Assembly: GCF_001590835.1 (NCBI RefSeq)
Contig: NZ_LTAQ01000012.1
Span: 217,169 to 281,168 of the forward strand
Direction: 5' to 3'
From: Bacillus gaemokensis
GTDB lineage: Bacteria; Bacillota; Bacilli; Bacillales; Bacillaceae_G
DNA length: 64,000 nt
A program made the position numbers and the translations under genes. Under the pieces are notes generated by a model that worked only from the letters and a program-made list of their open reading frames with translations, had not been told where the DNA came from and searched no databases. Below are positions 8,841 through 17,961 of the stretch, one piece after another. Each line of letters starts with the position of its first letter. Position 1 is the stretch's first letter.

Positions 8841-10028
8841 TTGAAAAAAACATTAATTTCTGTAATATTGCCGATATACAATGTAGAAATGTATATAGCA
8901 GAGTGCTTAGATTCTTTAGTTGATCAAACAATTGGCGTAGAGAATTTAGAAGTTATTATGGTGAATGATTGTTCTACAGATGGTACTGGAAAGATTTTGG
9001 ATCAATATGCTTTGAAGTATGATAATTTCAAAGTTATACATTTAGAAAAGAACTGTGGTGCACCCGGAAAACCAAGAAATATTGGTATTGATCTTGCGAG
9101 AGGTAAATATTTAATATTTATGGATCCAGATGATTATGTACCAGCAGATGCATATGAAACTCTATTTAATATAGCAGAAGAATATAAATCAGATTTTGTT
9201 ATGGGGAAAATGGAAAGTTTTAATGATAGTGATGGATCAACATTCCAACATTCAACATTTAAACATTATCTTTTACAAAAACCATATATGAATACCAATA
9301 CAGAAATTTCTCCATTCTTTTTACAGGTGAAGACAGCTATTACTTTAAAGTTAGTGAGAACTTCATTCATTAGGCAGCATAAGATTTCTTTCATTGAAGG
9401 AATGAGAAATGGAGAAGACAAGTTTTATGATATACAGCTATTCGCAAAAGCAAAGAAATTTAGTTATATCCCTAAAAATGTTTATAGATATAGAGCACGT
9501 GATGATGAGAATAATTTATCTTTGACACAACAAGACATTATTGCTTCAGTTACGAATGATGTAAAATCTGCAGAAGTAATTAAACTCAAGTTGAATAAAA
9601 AAGAATATAACTATTTTCAGGTAAATGCTTTGAGGTCTATTTTATGGAAAGTTTGCGATCCGGATTTTAATAAACTATCAATCCAACAAAAAAAAGAACT
9701 TATTAATTTAATTAAAGGCGTAGTGGATGACTATGATGTTGAAATAACAAGAAAATATTTGGTATGGGAAGAGCCTCTTTTGAGTTTAATTGCCAAAGAA
9801 CATATAGATGAAGCGTTAGAGTATAATAGCATGCTAATTTCAAGAAGATGGTGGTTAAAGCAAGGAACTGAATTACAGCAAAAATACAGAAAACAAAGTG
9901 CTATTCGTAATAGTTTTTCGTGGAAAATTACTAAATATCTCAGAAAAAAGAATTTCAAATTGAAAGATATTATAAAAAGGAGATTTAGGAATGAAACTAA
10001 GCGTAGTAACACAATTACAAACTCATGA
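8841..10028 (+). CDS. GT2-family glycosyltransferase
   Basis: 395 aa, TTG start 4 nt after the previous stop with an AGAGGTG site. The GT2 domain has LISVILPIYNVEMYIAECLDS, MVNDCSTDGTG, GAPGKPRNIGIDLARGKYL and the DxD box FMDPDDYV (about 96-103). GEDKFYD follows at about 190. The C-terminus (about 300-395) is alpha-helical and basic. It overlaps the next gene by 38 nt in a different frame, so the three GT2-containing genes are translated as a tight unit. Probably it transfers one sugar of the repeat unit. Confidence 0.86.
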   Translation: MKKTLISVILPIYNVEMYIAECLDSLVDQTIGVENLEVIMVNDCSTDGTGKILDQYALKYDNFKVIHLEKNCGAPGKPRNIGIDLARGKYLIFMDPDDYVPADAYETLFNIAEEYKSDFVMGKMESFNDSDGSTFQHSTFKHYLLQKPYMNTNTEISPFFLQVKTAITLKLVRTSFIRQHKISFIEGMRNGEDKFYDIQLFAKAKKFSYIPKNVYRYRARDDENNLSLTQQDIIASVTNDVKSAEVIKLKLNKKEYNYFQVNALRSILWKVCDPDFNKLSIQQKKELINLIKGVVDDYDVEITRKYLVWEEPLLSLIAKEHIDEALEYNSMLISRRWWLKQGTELQQKYRKQSAIRNSFSWKITKYLRKKNFKLKDIIKRRFRNETKRSNTITNS

Positions 10029-12150
10029 TGAAGCTGTAATTAAACAAGCATTCGACGTATTACAGAGACAGACTATTAATGTTAATAATTTTGAATGGGT
10101 TATTTTCCACAATAACGAAAATGCCACTCAAGAAATAGTTGAATATGTGGAAACCTTAAAAAGAAGTTATAAAGTGAATATATTGATAAAAGAAGGGGAT
10201 CTTGAGGTTAAAGAATTAAAGGGAGAGTATGTTACTTTCTTTGATTTTTATGATAAATTTAGACCTAATGTATATGGGTTATTATATGACGCTGCCAAAA
10301 AGAGTGATTTAGATTTTATAGCAGCTTGTTTAGAAAAAAAATCCCAAAAAAATTTGATAAATAAAGAGAATATACTACATAGTGATTTCAATACAATTAC
10401 TACATTAAAGTTGATAAAAAAGGAAGTTTTATTATCACAAGGACTGAGTTTTATTTCGAAAATGAATTCATCTAATATTAGATGTTTAGATTTTAGATTA
10501 TACTTATCAAATCTTCGTTATGAGTTTGCGAACGAAATAAAATATAAAAATAAAACGCCATTTAATGAAGACTATGTAATAAGTTCTATACAAGATATAG
10601 ATTATATTTTAGAGTTTTTAATAAGTAATTATGGACAAGATTTTAATAAGGATATAAGAGTAATACTATTTAATCAAATATTATATTTAATAGATAAAAA
10701 TACCTTTTTAAATGAAATAGAAAAAAGCCATCAAGATAAATTATTGGATACATTAAGAAAAATCATATATATTTCGGATAAATCTGTTTATGAAGGAAAT
10801 GAAGGATATAATACCTTTTTAGATCTTATAAACTTAAATTTATATGAAGAAGCAATTCAGTATATGAAAATTTTCAGAAGTCGACGATATTGGTATAATC
10901 AATCTCAAAAATTTGAAAAGTATTTTAAAAAAAATCCGCATGATTTAGAAGAGTCCTTATCATGGAGAGTCACAAAGCCGATCAGAGGGATCAAATCTAC
11001 GTTTGAATATGTTAAGGGTTCTTTATATAAATTCTTTATTCTCTTGCTAAGCTTATTTGTACGAGTAAAAGTTGGTGGGAAACAAATTTGGTTGGTTGGA
11101 GAACGTGAAGATCAAGCTGAAGATAATGGATATTTCTTTTTCAAGTATTGCCGTGAAAACTACTCATCACAAAAAATATATTATGTAATTAATCAGGATT
11201 CACCTCACTTAGATAAAGTGGAGAAGTATGGTAACGTTATATATCATTCATCTCTTAAGCATAAAGTTTATATGCTAGCTGCAAGTACTTATATAAGTGC
11301 ATGGGTGTTTGAAGAGTGCTCATATCCTAGACAGAAACAAGAGTTTATTAGATGGTTTGGGAAAAGGGTTTCTAAAAAAACTAATATTTGTTTACAGCAC
11401 GGTGTGATTATTCACAACATTGCTCCGTATTTAAGTAAAGAAAGATATAAACAAGATTTAATTATTTCAAGCTCAGAATATGAAAAGAAAATTATTATGA
11501 AAACATTAGGATATCCTGAAGGGGATGTAGCGGTAACTGGACTGGCTAGATTTGATAATCTTCATCAAAGAAAGACGAAGAAACAAATTTTAATTATGCC
11601 AACATGGCGTAGACATTTATCAAATGTAAATAAAGTTCAATTTCTACAGTCGGATTATTATAAAGCCTATAAAGATTTAATTACTAATCAAGAATTTTTA
11701 GATCTAATAGAAAAGAAAGATATACCAGTTAAGTTTTATGTGCATAGTCAAATGCAAAAGTTTATGGATGAATTTGTTATAGAGCATCCTCAAATAGAAT
11801 TTTTAGTAAAAAGTAATGCAATTGTATCAGAGCTGTTAAAAGAAAGTGCATTGCTAATTACTGATTACTCATCTGTATCATCGGATTTCTTATATATGGA
11901 GAAGCCGGTTATAATGTATCAGTTTGATCCGCATAATAATCACCATGCTCCTTGTGAAGAAATAAAATATAATGAATTGGGCTTTGTTGTTTCTTCTGAA
12001 AATGAATTAATTAAGCAAATAAATAAAGTTATAGATAATAATTTAAAAATTAATAAGAGATATCTAGCGAATTCGAAAAGGATTTTCAAACATAAGGATG
12101 TTCATAATGCCCAAAGGATTTATAACATAATTAAAGAAAAAACTTCTTAA
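9991..12150 (+). CDS. TagF-type polyol-phosphate polymerase with degenerate GT2 domain
   Basis: 719 aa. The N-terminal 120 residues keep the GT2 layout (MKLSVVTQLQTHDEAVIKQA, KGEYVTFFDFYDKF), but the nucleotide-binding DDGS and DxD boxes are replaced (FFDFYDKF for FLDADDY), so this half is probably not catalytic. Residues about 365-710 form a Glyphos_transf domain with IWLVGEREDQAEDNG, CLQHGVIIH, VTGLARFD, MPTWRRH and LLITDYSSVSSDFLYMEKP. It is expected to polymerise or prime glycerol/ribitol phosphate. A terminator follows at 12162, ending the first transcription unit of the cluster. Confidence 0.85.
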   Translation: MKLSVVTQLQTHDEAVIKQAFDVLQRQTINVNNFEWVIFHNNENATQEIVEYVETLKRSYKVNILIKEGDLEVKELKGEYVTFFDFYDKFRPNVYGLLYDAAKKSDLDFIAACLEKKSQKNLINKENILHSDFNTITTLKLIKKEVLLSQGLSFISKMNSSNIRCLDFRLYLSNLRYEFANEIKYKNKTPFNEDYVISSIQDIDYILEFLISNYGQDFNKDIRVILFNQILYLIDKNTFLNEIEKSHQDKLLDTLRKIIYISDKSVYEGNEGYNTFLDLINLNLYEEAIQYMKIFRSRRYWYNQSQKFEKYFKKNPHDLEESLSWRVTKPIRGIKSTFEYVKGSLYKFFILLLSLFVRVKVGGKQIWLVGEREDQAEDNGYFFFKYCRENYSSQKIYYVINQDSPHLDKVEKYGNVIYHSSLKHKVYMLAASTYISAWVFEECSYPRQKQEFIRWFGKRVSKKTNICLQHGVIIHNIAPYLSKERYKQDLIISSSEYEKKIIMKTLGYPEGDVAVTGLARFDNLHQRKTKKQILIMPTWRRHLSNVNKVQFLQSDYYKAYKDLITNQEFLDLIEKKDIPVKFYVHSQMQKFMDEFVIEHPQIEFLVKSNAIVSELLKESALLITDYSSVSSDFLYMEKPVIMYQFDPHNNHHAPCEEIKYNELGFVVSSENELIKQINKVIDNNLKINKRYLANSKRIFKHKDVHNAQRIYNIIKEKTS

Positions 12151-12161
12151 ATAAAATGAAG

Positions 12162-12202
12162 AAATGTGTATGGGAATGATTGAATCCATACACATTTTTA
12201 GA
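12162..12202 (+). terminator. Terminator within the polymer cluster
   Basis: AAATGTGTATGG pairs with CCATACACATTT (12 bp, 12-nt loop), followed by TTAG. It splits the cluster into two transcription units. Confidence 0.75.
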
Positions 12203-12263
12203 GGTAAGTTAGAAATTGATTTTAAGGTAAGTGAATAAAAATGTTTTTTAGAAAGAGGTATAT

Positions 12264-13913
12264 ATGTATAAATTAAGCAGCTTGAACTTTGACAATAAAA
12301 GCGTATCTATCAAAGTTATGTCTCAAGGGAATATTGATAAAAATAATGATTTTCGATTGAGTTGTTTCATTTTTAATGAGAAACAATTGCTTATACATGA
12401 ACATATTGAAAAAACGGTTATAAGAGAAGATTTGCTTGAGAGTAACATAGAATTTAATGCTATTTTATATTTGAATTTATTACTACAGCAGGGTTATGTA
12501 GTAAATCTATTCATAAAAGTGGACGAAAAGTATTATCCTATTCAGATGGATATCTTAGAATTTGGACAACCTAAATATAAAATACCTGTTACAGATACTT
12601 TGTATCTAGAACCAAAAAATAATAAGACTCTTTCATTTATGACTTATCAAATACAAAAAGCCATTAAATTATCAGGATTCGAAATGAATGAAGATAATTT
12701 AAATCTTTCAATTCCTAAAAATAAGAAGGAATTGAAAGGTTGTGGTAAATGTTGGATTGTATTTAAGAGAAGAAATGAAGACGAGTATGATGAACAATTA
12801 AAGTGTGAAGTTCAGATCAAAGAAAATATATTAAATTTTAAGAGTACAGTTAAAGAGGTATTTCATAATTTTAGTTTACATAATGAAACTATTATAGATG
12901 TTGTTATTGGGATAGAAGGTAATAATGTATATGAAGAGTTTTACTTGGAAGCCCCTAATAAAAATTATAGTTATACTAAGGTTAAATCCAATAGTTCTGT
13001 TAAAGCGTACATAAATAATAAAGGATACTTGAGTATTTATACACGAAAAAATGGTGAGGAATTAAATACTAAGAAAGAGTTTGTAACAAATAAAGATTCA
13101 AAGGCAGTTACTGTAGCGATTTTAGGTTCTTGTGTAACAAGAGACAATTTTAATAGTAAATTTAATTATGATTATAAGCGTTATTATGAATGTGTTTTAT
13201 TACAAAATCAAACTTCAATTATTAGCTTGCTGGAAAAACCAATAACATTCCCAGTAAATAAAGTTACTGAGTTAAATCAGTGGGATTCTAATGATATGAG
13301 GGCTGATTTTGAAAAGAACTTTTTAAATAAATTAGAAGAAGAACAACCAGATTACCTTATTATGGACTTTTTTGGTGATGTTTTCTTCGGATGCATGAAG
13401 CTTGCTGATACTTATGTTACAAATAATTATTGGAAATTAGGAAAAACACAATTTGTTAAAGAAGTAAAAAATCCACAGTACTTAAATATTATAAGAGATA
13501 CTGAAGATTATCTAGTATTATGGAAAAAAGCAATCCATAACCTATTTAAGATATTAAAAGAAAGAGTTCCTAATTGTAAGATTGTTGTTCATAAAGCAAG
13601 GTTTGTAGAATTTTATTATGATGAGAATAATCGATTACAAAGAATAGATCCAAGTATAGATGTAGCGTTAGTGAATAAATACTGGAGTATTTTAGATAAT
13701 TATGTATTAGAGAAATTTAATGTTCAATGTATTGATTTAAATCATAAGAGTTATACTGCTTATGAGGCGCACCCTTGGGGGTTATTTGGTGTTCATTATG
13801 ATCCTAAATACTATAATGACTTTTTAAATCATTTACACGAAATCGTATTAACAAACTATCTTGAGAAAGCTACACCGGTATATAAAAGTATTTTTGAAGT
13901 TTTAAAGAAATAA
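12264..13913 (+). CDS. Cluster protein with C-terminal Cys-motif SGNH-like domain
   Basis: 549 aa, ATG after GAAAGAGG. Residues 1-270 look beta-rich with alternating hydrophobic residues and no signal peptide. From about 288 a distinct domain begins: AVTVAILGSCVTRDNFNSKF, then SIISLLEKP, DYLIMDFFGD, KIVVHKARF, NKYWSILDNYV, IDLNHKSYTA and GLFGVHYDPKYYNDFL. The same ordered motifs occur in the protein at 17962. The layout (strand-Gly-x-nucleophile, late His) recalls SGNH/GDSL folds but with Cys where Ser is usual. It may be the DUF6270 family (from memory, unverified). A polymer-modifying esterase or transferase is inferred from context only. Confidence 0.7.
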   Translation: MYKLSSLNFDNKSVSIKVMSQGNIDKNNDFRLSCFIFNEKQLLIHEHIEKTVIREDLLESNIEFNAILYLNLLLQQGYVVNLFIKVDEKYYPIQMDILEFGQPKYKIPVTDTLYLEPKNNKTLSFMTYQIQKAIKLSGFEMNEDNLNLSIPKNKKELKGCGKCWIVFKRRNEDEYDEQLKCEVQIKENILNFKSTVKEVFHNFSLHNETIIDVVIGIEGNNVYEEFYLEAPNKNYSYTKVKSNSSVKAYINNKGYLSIYTRKNGEELNTKKEFVTNKDSKAVTVAILGSCVTRDNFNSKFNYDYKRYYECVLLQNQTSIISLLEKPITFPVNKVTELNQWDSNDMRADFEKNFLNKLEEEQPDYLIMDFFGDVFFGCMKLADTYVTNNYWKLGKTQFVKEVKNPQYLNIIRDTEDYLVLWKKAIHNLFKILKERVPNCKIVVHKARFVEFYYDENNRLQRIDPSIDVALVNKYWSILDNYVLEKFNVQCIDLNHKSYTAYEAHPWGLFGVHYDPKYYNDFLNHLHEIVLTNYLEKATPVYKSIFEVLKK

Positions 13914-13955
13914 ACATATTTTGCATTAATGAAATACATGGAGATGATACAATCG

Positions 13956-15239
13956 ATGAAAGTCTGTGTAATAGGCTTAGGATATATAGGTCTTCCTACT
14001 TCTGCTATGTTTGCAAAGCATGGTGCTGAAGTAGTTGGAGTAGATGTAAGAACAGAAGTGGTAGATAAGTTGAACAGAGGAGAGGCCCATATCGAAGAGC
14101 CAGGTTTAGATGAAGTTGTGGAAGAAGTGGTGAAAAAAGGATCACTTCGTGCTTCTTTAAACCCAGAAATAGCAGATGCTTTTATTATAGCTGTACCAAC
14201 ACCAAATAATGAAGATCAATATAAGTCTTGTGATTTAACTTATGTTTTAGATGCTACTAAACAAATAATTCCATATATTAAACCGGGAAATGTAATTATT
14301 ATTGAATCTACCATTGCCCCAAGAAGTATGGATGATTATGTGAGACCATTGGTAGAAGAGAGTGGTTTTTCAGTTGGAGAGGATGTATATTTAGTTCATT
14401 GTCCAGAACGAGTACTTCCAGGAAGTATTTTGAAAGAACTTATCCATAATAATCGAATTATAGGTGGAGTAACATCGCATTGTGCGAAAGAGGGTGCAGA
14501 GGTATATAATACCTTTGTACAAGGGGAGATTATTCAAACAGATGCGAGAACAGCGGAAATGTCCAAGTTAATGGAAAATACATTCCGAGATGTAAATATC
14601 GCACTTTCTAATGAATTAACAAAAATTTGTAATTCGTTAGAGATTAATGCGTTAGATGTAATTAAAATGGCTAACAAACATCCACGTGTGAATTTACACC
14701 AACCAGGACCAGGAGTAGGTGGTCATTGTTTGGCAGTGGATCCATATTTTATCGTAGCGCAAGAGCCTAAATTAGCGAACATAATTCAACTAGCACGAAA
14801 TACGAACAATTCAATGCCATCTTATGTCGTGGATAGTATTAAAAAAATACTAAAAGAAAACAAGCACTCGAAAATTGCTGTCTTTGGTGTGACATATAAG
14901 GGTAATGTTGATGATATGAGGGAAAGTCCAGCACTTGAGGTTATTGATTTGTTAAGGATTGTGGGTTTTGATGTTGCAATTTATGATCCGTATATTAACA
15001 AGGAATTCTTTGATGTTGTTTCTATTGAGGAAGCTGTAATGGATGCACACTTAATTCTTGTGCTAACAGATCATAATGAGTTTAAAGAGTTAGATTATGA
15101 TTATCTAGCAAATATGATGAAAAATCCAGTCCTGTTTGACACACGTAATTGTATACGAGAAAGTGAGAGTAGTAATATGAAGATTATCAATTTTGGTAAT
15201 TTGTATAGAGTGTTACCGGAAAATGTGAGTATTATATGA
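13956..15239 (+). CDS. UDP-N-acetylmannosamine dehydrogenase (WecC family)
   Basis: 427 aa from the ATG at 13956, which gives the family start MKVCVIGLGYIGLPTSAMFA. Other in-frame ATGs lie at 13929, 13938 and 13944. The NAD-binding Gly motif is GLGYIGLP, and the catalytic Cys lies in GPGVGGHCLAVDPYF (about 249-263). CPERVLPG, FRDVNIALSNEL and MANKHPRVN match UDP-ManNAc dehydrogenases rather than UDP-glucose dehydrogenases. It makes UDP-ManNAcA by two NAD-dependent oxidations. A uronic amino sugar beside TagF-type enzymes points to a polymer mixing teichoic and teichuronic features. The stop overlaps the tagG-like start (ATGA). Confidence 0.92.
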   Translation: MKVCVIGLGYIGLPTSAMFAKHGAEVVGVDVRTEVVDKLNRGEAHIEEPGLDEVVEEVVKKGSLRASLNPEIADAFIIAVPTPNNEDQYKSCDLTYVLDATKQIIPYIKPGNVIIIESTIAPRSMDDYVRPLVEESGFSVGEDVYLVHCPERVLPGSILKELIHNNRIIGGVTSHCAKEGAEVYNTFVQGEIIQTDARTAEMSKLMENTFRDVNIALSNELTKICNSLEINALDVIKMANKHPRVNLHQPGPGVGGHCLAVDPYFIVAQEPKLANIIQLARNTNNSMPSYVVDSIKKILKENKHSKIAVFGVTYKGNVDDMRESPALEVIDLLRIVGFDVAIYDPYINKEFFDVVSIEEAVMDAHLILVLTDHNEFKELDYDYLANMMKNPVLFDTRNCIRESESSNMKIINFGNLYRVLPENVSII

Positions 15240-16042
15240 GAGCGATAAGAAATATTGTTCAAGAACAACTAGATAATATATATTTAATGGCAAGACTTTC
15301 TGTGTATGAATTAAAACAGGCGTACGCAGGTAGTGCGTTAGGGATTGTTTGGATATTCTTAAATCCTTTAATACAAATTTTTGTTTATTGGTTGGTATTT
15401 GGTTTAGGCATTCGTGGAGGGGCGCCTGTAGAAGGCGTTCCCTTCTTTGTTTGGATGATATGTGGAATCATTCCTTGGTTTTTTATTAATGGCTCTATTT
15501 TACAAGGATCCAATTCTATTTATGCAAAGCTGAATACGGTTTCGAAAATGAATTTCCCACTTAGTGTTATTCCAACATATATAATACTATCTCAACTGTA
15601 TACACATGTTGTTTTACTTATTGTCTTATTATTGATAGTGGCGGCGACAAAAGGATTAAGTTTTCTTGGGATCGTGGGAGTTTTATACTGTGGACTTTCA
15701 GCATTTTTCTTTTTAGTTTCCTTAGCGTTTATTACATCAACTCTATCAACTATTTTGAGAGATATTCATTTGTTTATACAATCGATTACACGTATGTTAT
15801 TTTATTTAACACCTGTTTTGTGGAAACCAAGTGAACATATGGCATGGATATTTGTATTATTAATGAAAATAAATCCATTCTATTATATAGTTGAAGGTTA
15901 TCGTTCTTCATTATTGCACGGTGATATTAGTTTTATATGGTCATTGTATACATTATATTTTTGGGGAATTGCTATTATTTTATTTGTAATCGGATCTATT
16001 TTTCATATAAGATTCCGTAAACAGTTTGTTGACTACTTATAA
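15236..16042 (+). CDS. tagG: Teichoic-acid type ABC exporter permease (TagG-like)
   Basis: 268 aa ABC-2 permease with six predicted membrane helices. The N-terminus (LMARLSVYELKQAYAGSALGIVWIFLNPLIQIFVYWLVF, in parts) and the PWFFING, LNPFYYIVEGYR-like (here KINPFYYIVEGYR) motifs are those of TagG and O-antigen/WTA permeases. It moves the lipid-linked polymer across the membrane with the ATPase encoded 15 nt downstream. The 4-nt ATGA overlap with the dehydrogenase indicates coupled translation. A housekeeping tagGH may exist elsewhere in the genome, so orthology to tagG is likely but not certain. Confidence 0.9.
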   Translation: MRAIRNIVQEQLDNIYLMARLSVYELKQAYAGSALGIVWIFLNPLIQIFVYWLVFGLGIRGGAPVEGVPFFVWMICGIIPWFFINGSILQGSNSIYAKLNTVSKMNFPLSVIPTYIILSQLYTHVVLLIVLLLIVAATKGLSFLGIVGVLYCGLSAFFFLVSLAFITSTLSTILRDIHLFIQSITRMLFYLTPVLWKPSEHMAWIFVLLMKINPFYYIVEGYRSSLLHGDISFIWSLYTLYFWGIAIILFVIGSIFHIRFRKQFVDYL

Positions 16043-16057
16043 AAGGTGAATGATTCA

Positions 16058-17710
16058 ATGGATTATAAAGTGAAGTTTGAACATGTTACAAAAAAGTATA
16101 AGATGTATAACAAACCTTCTGATAAATTAAAAGATTTATTTTTTAAGAGGCAAGAAGGTGATTATCATTATGCGTTAAATAATATTTCTTTTGAAGTACC
16201 AGAAGGAGAAATTATTGGAATAATAGGCTTAAATGGTTCTGGTAAGAGCACAATGTCTAATTTAATTGCTGGTGTAACCATCCCAAATAAAGGGAAGATA
16301 AATATTAAAGGATCTGCAGCTTTAATTGCCATTGCTTCAGGATTAAATAACCAATTAACAGGTATTGAAAATATTGAGTTAAAAGGTTTAATGATGGGGC
16401 TTACGAAAGAACAAATTCAGGACATCACGCCAAAAGTTATCGAATTCGCTGATATTGGAAAATTTATGTATCAACCTGTTAAAACATATTCGAGTGGAAT
16501 GAAGTCAAGAATTGGTTTTGCAATTTCAGTTCATATTAACCCAGATGTTTTGGTAATCGATGAAGCTCTCTCTGTTGGAGATCAAACTTTTACGAAAAAA
16601 TGCTTGGATAAAATGAATGAGTTTAAAGAACAAGGAAAAACGATTTTTTTTATTAGTCACTCCCTCTCTCAAGTGAAAAGTTTCTGTACCAAAGCAATTT
16701 GGCTACATTATGGGCAAATGAAAGAGTACGGCGATGTAAATGAAGTAGTAGATCATTACAGTATGTTTTTAAAGCAATATAATCAGATGAATATAGAAGA
16801 AAAAAGGCAACTGCGTGAAGAACAAACCTTACAATTTCAACATGGTTTATTGCAGGAGCAATTAGTGAAAACCCCAAGGAGAAATTATAAGGCAAAAAAA
16901 CAACAACGTAAATTAAGCAAGAAAAGTAGTATATTAGTTGGAACTGCGATTGTTATTCTTACAGGTATAATTACAATTGGATTAAATTATAAAGCTTTTG
17001 CTTCGTTAATAAGAGGAAATGAAAATAAAGAAAAAATGGTTCAAAGTAAAATTATTCCTGAAGATAAATCGGCTAAAGAAAGTCCTTCAAATAATAAGAA
17101 GTATATGGTGAATAGCAATAATATTAGTATTCGAAGAGAACCAATTACAAGTAGTGAACGATTAGTACTGACGAATTTTGGAGAAGTATTTACTGTACCT
17201 AATTTTAAAGAAAAAAATGAAACTAATAATGGTTGGATACAAATAGTTCTTGCTAATGGTGAATCTGGTTGGCTAAGTGCAGAGTATGCCGTGCCATTCA
17301 CGCCAAGTAAGAGCACGATGGATGACACAAAATTAGATGATGTAATATCATTGTTAAACCGTGTGTATGGATTAGCTTTAAAACAAGCACCTACATATTT
17401 TGGAAAAACATTAGACGAGCTTAAAGCCGTATATCCTCGTAATTTAATTCCATTACAAACTGTGGTAGGTAAAACAAGTTATAAGGATGGAAATGTGAAA
17501 TTTGTTATCTCTGAAACTAAAGTAATAGAAATTGTATTTCAGGATATTTCAATGTCTATAGCTAAGCTACATGAACTACTGGGTAAAGAAAGTATAAATA
17601 ATGATTCCGAAAAGAATTATTTCTTTGAAACAAAAAGTTATTACATCGCAGCCCGTTCTGATGAAACTCATCAGGAAATTCAATCTTTATCAATTATGAT
17701 AAAAAAATAG
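16058..17710 (+). CDS. tagH: Teichoic-acid type ABC exporter ATPase with extracellular SH3 tail (TagH-like)
   Basis: 550 aa. ATG 16058 is preferred because AAAAGGTGA lies 9 nt upstream and overlaps the alternative GTG at 16046. The ATPase half has Walker A GLNGSGKST (about 60-68), signature YSSGMKSRIGFA (about 147-158) and Walker B VLVIDEALSVGD. After a coiled basic stretch there is one membrane helix (about 290-308), then an SH3b-like segment (NISIRREP to GWLSAEYA, about 355-410) and a C-terminal domain. This long extended form is the B. subtilis TagH architecture, so it indicates export of a wall teichoic acid-like polymer. A strong terminator follows. Confidence 0.93.
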   Translation: MDYKVKFEHVTKKYKMYNKPSDKLKDLFFKRQEGDYHYALNNISFEVPEGEIIGIIGLNGSGKSTMSNLIAGVTIPNKGKINIKGSAALIAIASGLNNQLTGIENIELKGLMMGLTKEQIQDITPKVIEFADIGKFMYQPVKTYSSGMKSRIGFAISVHINPDVLVIDEALSVGDQTFTKKCLDKMNEFKEQGKTIFFISHSLSQVKSFCTKAIWLHYGQMKEYGDVNEVVDHYSMFLKQYNQMNIEEKRQLREEQTLQFQHGLLQEQLVKTPRRNYKAKKQQRKLSKKSSILVGTAIVILTGIITIGLNYKAFASLIRGNENKEKMVQSKIIPEDKSAKESPSNNKKYMVNSNNISIRREPITSSERLVLTNFGEVFTVPNFKEKNETNNGWIQIVLANGESGWLSAEYAVPFTPSKSTMDDTKLDDVISLLNRVYGLALKQAPTYFGKTLDELKAVYPRNLIPLQTVVGKTSYKDGNVKFVISETKVIEIVFQDISMSIAKLHELLGKESINNDSEKNYFFETKSYYIAARSDETHQEIQSLSIMIKK

Positions 17711-17721
17711 TGCAAATGGTT

Positions 17722-17762
17722 GAGAGATTTACCTTTTTGTTTAGGTAAATCTCTTTTTTTAA
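17722..17762 (+). terminator. Terminator after tagH-like gene
   Basis: A perfect 12-bp stem AGAGATTTACCT/AGGTAAATCTCT with 8-nt loop and seven or more T residues. Confidence 0.92.
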
Positions 17763-17961
17763 TTTGGTATAATGAGATGATGTCTGATGACTTATTTATT
17801 ATAATGAGTTTGAGGGATGAATCTCTTGGGAAATGAAAAAATTAATGGGGATATTTGTATGGAGAATAAAGAGAGAGCGAATAAGAATAGGATTTATTGA
17901 AGAATTACTAATTATAAAGGCGTTATATATTAATGGTGAATGATAGGGAGAGGGTTTGTAC

